Of a stretch of 43,963 bases of DNA, positions 38,292 through 43,963 are shown piece by piece. Where the stretch lies: the NCBI GenBank assembly GCA_036399695.1, contig DASWMP010000233.1, positions 1 to 43,963 of the forward strand, written 5' to 3'. The translations under genes were made by a program, and so were the position numbers. The notes under the pieces are model-generated. The model was not told the DNA's origin. It worked only from the letters and a program-made list of their open reading frames with translations, and did not search any database. This stretch comes from DASVEE01 sp036399695. GTDB taxonomy: Bacteria > Acidobacteriota > Thermoanaerobaculia > Gp7-AA8. The number at the start of each line of letters is the position of its first letter. The first letter of the stretch is position 1.

Positions 38292-39582
38292 CCGTCAGGT
38301 AGTCCACGGCCACGTGCGTCAGTGCGCGGAGTCCCAACCCCAGGCCGCTCTCATCGATGTAAAACAGCGGTGAGTGGTTCGAGGCGGCCTGCTCCGGCGT
38401 CTGGTCCTTCGGGCGGGTACCGACCCAGAAGAACAGGCCCGGCGCCTTCTCCTGGAAGAACGAAAAGTCCTCGGCGCCGAGCACCGCGTTCACCACGCTG
38501 ACGCCCTGATTGCCGGCCACGCGGCGGAGCGTCGGGGCGGTGCGTTCCGTGAGGGCGGGATCGTTGTAGACGATCGGGTAGCCGGTCTCGATCGTCACCT
38601 CGGCCGTCGTGCCGGCGCTGGCGGCGATCCCTTCGATCGTGCGGCGGATGCGGGCGTGGATGTCGTTGCGCATCTTCGCGTCGAGCGAGCGGATCGTGCC
38701 GATCATTTCCACTTCGTCCGGGATGATGTTGTTGCGCACGCCGCCGTGGATGGCGCCGATCGTCACGACCAGCGGCGCGTGGGTCGTATCCATCTGGCGG
38801 CTGGCGATCGTCTGCAGGCCGAGGACGATCTGCGACGAGACGACGATCGGATCGACGCCGAGCCACGGATAGGCGCCGTGCGTCTGCTTGCCGCGCACTT
38901 TGACGCGGAGCGAGTCGACGGCGGCCATCATTCCTTCCGGGCGGTACGCCAGCTCGCCGACGGGGAAGCGGGACGTGACGTGCAGCCCGAAGACGGCGTC
39001 CACCTTCGGGTTGTCCATCACCCCTTCCTTCACCATGAGCGCGGCGCCGCCTTCTTCACCTTGCGGCGCGCCTTCCTCGGCTGGTTGGAAGAGAAACTTG
39101 ACAGTTCCTGGCAGCTCCTCGCGGACGCCCGCCAGCACTTCGGCGACGCCGAGGAGGATGGCGACGTGCGCGTCGTGCCCGCAGGCGTGCATCACGCCGA
39201 CGTCCTGGCCGTTGTACACCGTTCGCACCTTCGAGGCGAACGGCAGATCCACCTGTTCCGTGACCGGGAGGGCGTCCATGTCCGCGCGCAGCGCGACCAC
39301 GCGGCCCGGCTTCCCGCCGCGCAGCAGACCGACGACGCCGGTGTGCGCCACGCCGGTTTTCACCTCGATCCCGAGCTCGCGCAGCCGGTCGGCCACGAGC
39401 TTTGCGGTGCGCGTCTCCCGGTTGCCGAGCTCCGGATGCTGGTGGATGTCCCGGCGGACCTCGATGAGACGCGGCAGCGCGCGCTGCGCGGCGTCATCGA
39501 GCCGCTGCGCGAGCGGCGGAGCGGCGGAGAGACTGGTCATCGTGAGGGCCTCCAGCAGAAGAGCGATCGTCAGAGCGCGCAT
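38284..39582 (-). CDS. Secreted M20-family amidohydrolase (aminoacylase/IAA-amino-acid hydrolase-like)
   Basis: A 432-residue metallo-amidohydrolase. Residues 1-21 look like a signal peptide ending SLSAAP, so it acts outside the cytoplasm. The M20D metal motif is HACGHDAH (132-139) with Cys134 and His136; PAEEG (168-172) provides the Glu pair. The lid domain lies at about 215-330. It hydrolyses N-acyl or aryl amino acids. Overlaps the convergent terminator with its stop. Confidence 0.9.
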   Translation of the reverse strand: MRALTIALLLEALTMTSLSAAPPLAQRLDDAAQRALPRLIEVRRDIHQHPELGNRETRTAKLVADRLRELGIEVKTGVAHTGVVGLLRGGKPGRVVALRADMDALPVTEQVDLPFASKVRTVYNGQDVGVMHACGHDAHVAILLGVAEVLAGVREELPGTVKFLFQPAEEGAPQGEEGGAALMVKEGVMDNPKVDAVFGLHVTSRFPVGELAYRPEGMMAAVDSLRVKVRGKQTHGAYPWLGVDPIVVSSQIVLGLQTIASRQMDTTHAPLVVTIGAIHGGVRNNIIPDEVEMIGTIRSLDAKMRNDIHARIRRTIEGIAASAGTTAEVTIETGYPIVYNDPALTERTAPTLRRVAGNQGVSVVNAVLGAEDFSFFQEKAPGLFFWVGTRPKDQTPEQAASNHSPLFYIDESGLGLGLRALTHVAVDYLTEK

Positions 39583-39644
39583 GTGCCGGAGATTCTAATG
39601 AATGCGCAGCCCCGAAATCCGAAATCGCGCCGGCGCAGCCCGCG

Positions 39645-39923
39645 CTATCTCTCCGGCGCCGCCTGGCGCAGACTCTCCGCCTTCTCCACCAGCTCCGCGA
39701 ACCACTCGGCGAAATTCGGCTCGTTCTTCTCCACGGCGAGCGTGCGGGCGCGGGCGGCCATCTCGATGAACTGCTCGATGAACTGGCGGAGATCGTCGGT
39801 ATATCCCATCAGCAGCAGCGTCGACGCCTGGTGCTCGATCGCTTTCAGCGCCTGGAGCGCCTGAGCGTACTCGTTGCTGAAATACTCGAAGTTCTCTCTC
39901 GACTGGTCGCGTTCGTCGGTCAT
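39645..39923 (-). CDS. Small helical protein, unknown
   Basis: A 92-residue, all-helical protein (YFSNEYAQALQALKAIEHQ, QFIEQFIEMAARARTLAVEKNEPNF) with no family I recognise. ATG 39923 was preferred over the extension to 39935. It lies 62 nt before the M20 gene, on the same strand. Composition and codon use look protein-like. Confidence 0.6.
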   Translation of the reverse strand: MTDERDQSRENFEYFSNEYAQALQALKAIEHQASTLLLMGYTDDLRQFIEQFIEMAARARTLAVEKNEPNFAEWFAELVEKAESLRQAAPER

Positions 39924-40031
39924 TGATGCCTGCAAAAATGCTGGTTCCGCGCCAGAAAGTTTACGCTAAAGCGCTTGTACCGGTCGGCCCATGCGACCAG
40001 AATCATCGTGCCGGTGCCCCAGGATGGTGAG

Positions 40032-41780
40032 ATGAACGTGAAGCGCCTCGTAGCGTTGCTGTCGTTGTGTCTTCTGGCTGCCGCACCGCAACCCAAACCA
40101 AACATCCCTTCCATGGGCGAGACGATCGAAGTCACGGTCGTCAACGTCGAGCTCTTCGTCACCGACAACAAAGGCCAGCGCGTGCGCGGCCTCACGGCGA
40201 ACGACTTCGACGTTTTCGAAGAAGGCGTGAGACAGCCGATCTCGAACTTCGCCGAGTACAGCGAGACAGTGCAGGGCGGACAGGCAGGAGTGCCTGTCCC
40301 ACAAAAACCTGGGGAGGCAGGCGCGTCTCTCCCCCAGAAAGACGTGGCCGTCGATCAGGCGCCACCTCAGCCGCGGACGATCGTCCTCTTCTACGAGCCC
40401 ACCAAACTCCCGAACTTCCGCATCGAGCCACTCTTCGCGTCGCTCAAGCAGCTCGTGCGCGACAGCGTCCGTCCCGGCGACGCCATGGCTATCGTCGTCT
40501 GGAACGGCGTGGCCGGCATGATCGAGCGCCAGCCGTTCACCGATGACGTGAACCGTCTCGAGGCGGTGCTCGACGACCTGGCGGAGGAATCGGTCGGCGT
40601 GCGTCTCGATCCTTACAGCGAAGCCCGTAGACGGTCGATCGAGCTGGCCCTCCTGGCGCAGTCGATTGCCGACGTGGCCGGCGCCCGCGGCGCGCCCGCA
40701 CTGGCCGGCGGAAGCGCCGGTGCCGCTTCGCAGTTCGACGCGCGCGGAAACGCCTGGATGGCCATGCTCGAGCAGCGGGCGAAGATCCGCGGCATCAACG
40801 CGCTGATGAACGGCATCTCCGGCAGCGGCGGCAAGAAGGCGCTGCTCCTCGCCACCCGCCGCCTCGGCGATTTCGCCGGCGCCGAATACTTCTTCGCCAC
40901 CGGATCGGGCGAAGTGCCGTTCGACCGCCGCACCGAGCTCGACATGCGCAGCGAGCTGAACTCCATGACCGAGACGGCCAATGCCAACGGCGTCACCATC
41001 TATCCGCTCTACTTCGAAGGGCTGGGGAACGAGCAGGGCGCCGACGCGTCCATCTCGCCCGCCGGCATCCAGGGGACTTCCCCTACCGGGATCCTGCCGG
41101 CCAACTTCGATTACCTCGTCCTCAACAACGAGACCGGCGCACTCTCGACGCTCGCCGAGCGCACCGGCGGCCTCATGGCCTGGGGCAGCAAGAACATCGT
41201 CAACCTCATCCCGCACGTCCAGGACGACTTCGACTCCTACTACTCCCTCGGCTACCGCACGCAGACCCGGCGCGAGGACCGCGCCCGCAAGATCGTCGTG
41301 AAGGCGAAGAACCCCGCCTACACCGTCCGCGCCCGCCGCCAGTTCGTCGAAAAGTCCGACACGACGAAGATGAAGGAACGCCTCATCGCCAGCCTCTTCC
41401 GCGAGACCGGCGAGTGGCCCATCTTCGACATCAAGGCCGAGCTCGGCGCGCCGAAGCAGGTGAAGAAGGACCGCCGGTCCTTCCCGCTCACCATCACGAT
41501 CCCGGTCGAATCGCTGACGACCCTCGAACAGAACGGCCAGCAGGCCGGCGCGTTCTCCGTCTTCGTCGTCCCAGGCAAAGTCCTGGGGGCGATCGGCGAG
41601 GTGACGCAGAAGACCCAGTCGTACACCATCAAGCCGGAGGATCTGGAGAAGACGAAGCTCGGCGTCTTTACCTACGAGCTGGAAGTCCTGGTCGACCCCG
41701 CCACGCAGAAGCTGGCCATCGCCGTCTACGACGAGGTCTCGCGGGACTACGGCCTCGTGCAACTGGAGGTTCCGCGGTAA
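40032..41780 (+). CDS. VWFA-related domain protein (acidobacterial type)
   Basis: A 582-residue secreted protein: signal peptide at 1-18, then the hallmark ETIEVTVVNVELFVTDNKGQ and LTANDFDVFEEGVRQPI segments, an altered VWFA domain (about 115-380) and a C-terminal beta-rich domain. This family is expanded in Acidobacteriota. The MIDAS DxSxS is not clear. Between the N-terminal domain and the VWFA-like domain (about residues 80-112) is a Gln/Pro-rich stretch encoded by a dispersed-repeat copy. ATG 40032 was chosen for the signal peptide; a longer frame from 39975 is not convincing. Confidence 0.9.
   Translation: MNVKRLVALLSLCLLAAAPQPKPNIPSMGETIEVTVVNVELFVTDNKGQRVRGLTANDFDVFEEGVRQPISNFAEYSETVQGGQAGVPVPQKPGEAGASLPQKDVAVDQAPPQPRTIVLFYEPTKLPNFRIEPLFASLKQLVRDSVRPGDAMAIVVWNGVAGMIERQPFTDDVNRLEAVLDDLAEESVGVRLDPYSEARRRSIELALLAQSIADVAGARGAPALAGGSAGAASQFDARGNAWMAMLEQRAKIRGINALMNGISGSGGKKALLLATRRLGDFAGAEYFFATGSGEVPFDRRTELDMRSELNSMTETANANGVTIYPLYFEGLGNEQGADASISPAGIQGTSPTGILPANFDYLVLNNETGALSTLAERTGGLMAWGSKNIVNLIPHVQDDFDSYYSLGYRTQTRREDRARKIVVKAKNPAYTVRARRQFVEKSDTTKMKERLIASLFRETGEWPIFDIKAELGAPKQVKKDRRSFPLTITIPVESLTTLEQNGQQAGAFSVFVVPGKVLGAIGEVTQKTQSYTIKPEDLEKTKLGVFTYELEVLVDPATQKLAIAVYDEVSRDYGLVQLEVPR
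40275..40302. repeat. Dispersed repeat half-unit inside the VWFA gene
   Basis: GGACAGGCAGGAGTGCCTGT (40278-40297) with CCCAC is the GGACAGACA-type repeat with two paired substitutions that keep the hairpin. It is read in frame as GGQAGVPVP and is followed by a second imperfect palindrome (about 40308-40337) coding PGEAGASLPQ. Confidence 0.75.
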
Positions 41781-41839
41781 AGGAACGGTTCTTGGTTGTG
41801 GTGGCAGAGGACCATAGGTCCCATTGTTCCGTGTGACCC

Positions 41840-42352
41840 ATGCGCCTCGGAATCATTGCCGACACCCACGGCCGCATCCATCCCCGCATCGCCGAAGTTT
41901 TCACCGGTGTGGACCACATCCTCCACGCCGGCGACATCGGCGGCGAGCACGTCCTGGAGGCGCTGCGGGCCATCGCCCCCGTCACCTCCGTCGACGGCAA
42001 CAACGACGACGCCACCGGTGAAGAGATCCGTCGCGTGAAGATCGGAAAGATCCGCATCCTGCTGACGCACATCCTCCCGCGCCCCCACAAACTCGCCGCC
42101 CGCGTTCGTGAATCGCTCGCGAGCGAGCCTGCCGACCTCGTCATCTTCGGCCACAGCCACCTCCCGCACCACGAGCGGATCGGCGACGTCGTCTACTTCA
42201 ATCCCGCGAGCGCCGGCCCGCGCCGCTTCGACTTCCCGGTCGCCGCCGGTCTCGTCGAAACGAGCGGGCGCGGCTGGAAAGCGATCCATGTCGCCCTCGA
42301 CGACCGCTCCGTCGAGGCGCTGCAGAAGCGGATGAACCAGCTTTCGCGGTGA
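41840..42352 (+). CDS. YfcE/MJ0936-family phosphodiesterase
   Basis: A 170-residue metallophosphoesterase. The metal-binding blocks are in order: ADTHG (7-11), GDIGGE, GNNDD, a single His (LLTHILP) and GHSH. Short single-domain size and the NPASAGPRRF tail match YfcE-type cyclic or aryl phosphodiesterases. It lies 59 nt after the VWFA gene; part of that gap carries a GTCCCAT repeat unit. Confidence 0.94.
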   Translation: MRLGIIADTHGRIHPRIAEVFTGVDHILHAGDIGGEHVLEALRAIAPVTSVDGNNDDATGEEIRRVKIGKIRILLTHILPRPHKLAARVRESLASEPADLVIFGHSHLPHHERIGDVVYFNPASAGPRRFDFPVAAGLVETSGRGWKAIHVALDDRSVEALQKRMNQLSR

Positions 42353-42408
42353 CGCGCGCAACCCGAATTCGGAACGTTCAGCACGTCGCGTGCTTATAAT
42401 CGACGGTG

Positions 42409-43101
42409 ATGCCGTTTCTCGAAGCGCGTGCGCTGTCGAAAACGTATCGCAACGCCGAGGTTCCGGTCATTGTCTTCAGTGAGCTGGAGCTCGAAGTGGA
42501 GCAGGGGGAGATGGTGGCGATCGTCGGGCCTTCCGGCATCGGCAAGTCCACGCTTCTCCATCTCCTCGGCGGACTCGATCGTCCAGACTCCGGAACTCTT
42601 CGCGTCGAAGAGCGAGAGCTCTCATCCATGTCCAACGATGAGCTCGCGCGCTTCCGCAACCGTAACGTCGGGTTTGTTTTCCAGTTCCATCACCTCCTGC
42701 CCGAGTTCACCGCGGCGGAGAACGTGGCCATGCCGGGGTGGATCGGAAGAATCGGAAAACAGGAGGCGTTGCATCGTGCGGCAGAACTGCTTGCAGAGCT
42801 TGGATTAGCGGCGCGGTCTCGTCACTTTCCCAATCAACTGTCAGGAGGAGAGCAGCAGAGGGTCGCGATCGCTCGCGCGTTATTGACCGACCCGCTCCTG
42901 TTCCTCGCTGACGAGCCCACCGGGAATCTGGACCTCGAGACCAGCGAACGCGTCTTCGAACTGATGCGGGAATGCCATCGTAAACGCGGTCTCACGTCGG
43001 TTATAGTCACTCACAATCCGGAATTGGCGGCACGCTGTGACAGAGTCTTCGAGATGCCTGCCCTGAGCAGGGCCGAAGGGAAGCAGCAGCGGTACAACTG
43101 A
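42409..43101 (+). CDS. ABC transporter ATPase, LolD/MacB type
   Basis: A 230-residue ATPase. Walker A is GPSGIGKST (40-48), Q-loop FVFQFHHLLPEFTAAENV, signature LSGGEQQR, Walker B LLFLADEPTGNLD and switch His in VTHN. The short size and LLPEFTAAENV segment fit LolD, which with LolC/E releases lipoproteins from the inner membrane; no permease is in the window. The last 15 residues are MPALSRAEGKQQRYN, where ALSRAEG is encoded by a dispersed palindrome, so the native C-terminus has been altered. A GTG at 42406 is an alternative start. Confidence 0.93.
   Translation: MPFLEARALSKTYRNAEVPVIVFSELELEVEQGEMVAIVGPSGIGKSTLLHLLGGLDRPDSGTLRVEERELSSMSNDELARFRNRNVGFVFQFHHLLPEFTAAENVAMPGWIGRIGKQEALHRAAELLAELGLAARSRHFPNQLSGGEQQRVAIARALLTDPLLFLADEPTGNLDLETSERVFELMRECHRKRGLTSVIVTHNPELAARCDRVFEMPALSRAEGKQQRYN
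43057..43080. repeat. Dispersed palindrome in the LolD-type gene
   Basis: CCTGCCCTGAGCAGGGCCGAAGGG forms a short hairpin (GCCCTGAGCAGGGC) and matches a known class of interspersed repeat that I recall from several bacterial groups, often translated as ALSRAEG or FGPAQGR. Here it is read in frame near the stop codon. Confidence 0.6.
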
Positions 43102-43102
43102 C

Positions 43103-43963
43103 ATGTTCGAAAAATACAACGAGAAAGCACGCCGCGCCCTTTTCTTCGCCCGCTACGAAGCGTCCAAGCTGGGCTCACGCGTCATCGAGTCCGAGCACAT
43201 CCTCCTGGGAGTCCTGCGCGAGGGTGAGGAGATCATCAAAGAGATCTTCTCCCGCTTCAACGTCAAGCCCGAGCAGATCCGCCGCGAGGTGGAAGGCGAT
43301 CGTCTCTTCGTCGATCGCATCTCCTCGTCCGCCGAGCTCCCCCTCTCCGAGGAATCGAAGAAGATCCTTGCGTACGCCGCGCACGAGGCGGAATCGATGC
43401 TCCACCAGTACGTGGGCACCGAGCACCTCCTGATCGGCATCCTGCGCGTCGAGTCCTCGACCGCTGCCCGCATCCTCACGGCCAAGGGCCTCAACGTCTA
43501 CGGCGTCCGTGAAGAGACGATCTCCATCCTCAAGGAGCGGGAGGCCGACAAACAGAAGAAGGAGCTCCCTTTCCTCGCCGAGTACGCCCGCGACCTCACG
43601 GCCATGGCGCACCAGCAGCAGTTCGATCCCCTGATCGGACGGGAAAAGGAAGTCGAGCGGATCATCCAGATCCTCTCCCGCCGCACGAAGAACAACCCGA
43701 TCCTGCTCGGCGAGCCGGGCGTCGGCAAGACCGCCATCGTCGAAGGGCTCGCTCAGCGCATCGTCGACGGCAACGTCCCGCTCTTCATCGCCAACAAGCG
43801 CATCCTTTCGCTCGACCTCTCGCTCATCGTCGCCGGCACCAAGTACCGCGGGCAGTTCGAAGAGCGCATCAAGGCGGTCATGAACGAAGTCCGCCGCGCC
43901 AAGAACGTCATCCTGTTCATCGACGAACTGCACACGCTCGTCGGCGCCGGCGGCGCCGAGGGC
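43103..43963 (+). CDS. clpC: ATP-dependent Clp protease ATPase subunit ClpC, 5' part
   Basis: The first 287 residues; the frame runs off the window. A ClpN double repeat fills residues 1-145 (MFEKYNEKARRALFFARYEA, SEHILLGVL, GTEHLLIGIL). The first AAA+ module starts near 155 with Walker A GEPGVGKT (203-210) and Walker B VILFIDE (269-275). In the ClpC family this chaperone unfolds substrates for ClpP. It starts 1 nt after the stop of the LolD-type gene. The UvrB/C and second AAA+ parts, which would separate ClpC from ClpA/B, lie outside, but the N-domain is ClpC-like. Confidence 0.95.
   Translation, partial: MFEKYNEKARRALFFARYEASKLGSRVIESEHILLGVLREGEEIIKEIFSRFNVKPEQIRREVEGDRLFVDRISSSAELPLSEESKKILAYAAHEAESMLHQYVGTEHLLIGILRVESSTAARILTAKGLNVYGVREETISILKEREADKQKKELPFLAEYARDLTAMAHQQQFDPLIGREKEVERIIQILSRRTKNNPILLGEPGVGKTAIVEGLAQRIVDGNVPLFIANKRILSLDLSLIVAGTKYRGQFEERIKAVMNEVRRAKNVILFIDELHTLVGAGGAEG

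Noticed and set aside
39966..41762. A 598-residue minus-strand frame
   Set aside because: Antisense to the VWFA-type gene, which has a signal peptide and family motifs.

Overview
The window is high-GC chromosomal DNA with about forty protein genes, one tRNA and an unusual amount of dispersed intergenic repeat. It most likely comes from an uncultured or little-studied member of the Acidobacteriota. The best evidence is the VWFA-related protein at 40032-41780, a family expanded in that phylum. The short hairpin repeats of the GGACAGACA/TGTCTGTCC type are also, as I recall, common in that phylum and similar MAGs. The assignment is an inference.

Layout. 292-8019 (minus) is a seven-gene envelope-polysaccharide operon: deacetylase-like protein, left-handed beta-helix protein, processive-type GT2, B12-binding radical SAM enzyme, SAM methyltransferase, parallel beta-helix protein and PAS-like membrane protein. 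Five of its six junctions are tight, and four of those are 4-nt stop/start overlaps. 8089-9786 is a secreted M36 metalloprotease. 10045-12370 holds a HAD phosphatase, a tiny membrane protein, a class III CoA-transferase and a zinc-ribbon protein. tRNA-Gln(CTG) follows with its own promoter and terminator, then a truncated gene remnant. 12994-16595 holds a beta-propeller protein and a TPR/HTH regulator, divergent from a DUF899-DUF2182 pair.

17224-25374 (minus) is the most novel part. It is a compact three-gene operon encoding a 1766-aa natural fusion of a SEDS (FtsW/RodA-type) glycosyltransferase and a penicillin-binding transpeptidase with all three catalytic motifs, a zinc-ribbon P-loop NTPase, and a single-pass membrane protein. 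Related repeat islands in the same orientation flank the operon. On its 3' side is an array of about nine 10-bp palindromes spaced alternately 22 and 43 bp, so all lie on one helical face.

25914-32557 (minus) carries ndk, a hybrid-lacking GAF histidine kinase, a sugar nucleotidyltransferase, a CYTH protein, pgk and gap. 32595-35769 (plus) carries mtnA, an in-frame DUF4149-MbtH fusion and moeA. 35798-36714 (minus) is a PilZ protein plus a CusF-like lipoprotein. 36781-38230 (plus) is a PIN-type toxin-antitoxin pair and a 2,4-dienoyl-CoA reductase-like SDR. 38284-39923 (minus) is an M20 amidohydrolase and a small hypothetical protein. 40032-43963 (plus) is the VWFA protein, a YfcE-type phosphodiesterase, a LolD-type ATPase and the start of clpC, cut by the window edge.

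At least three coding genes appear to have absorbed repeat units in frame (40275-40302, 16087-16109, 43057-43080).
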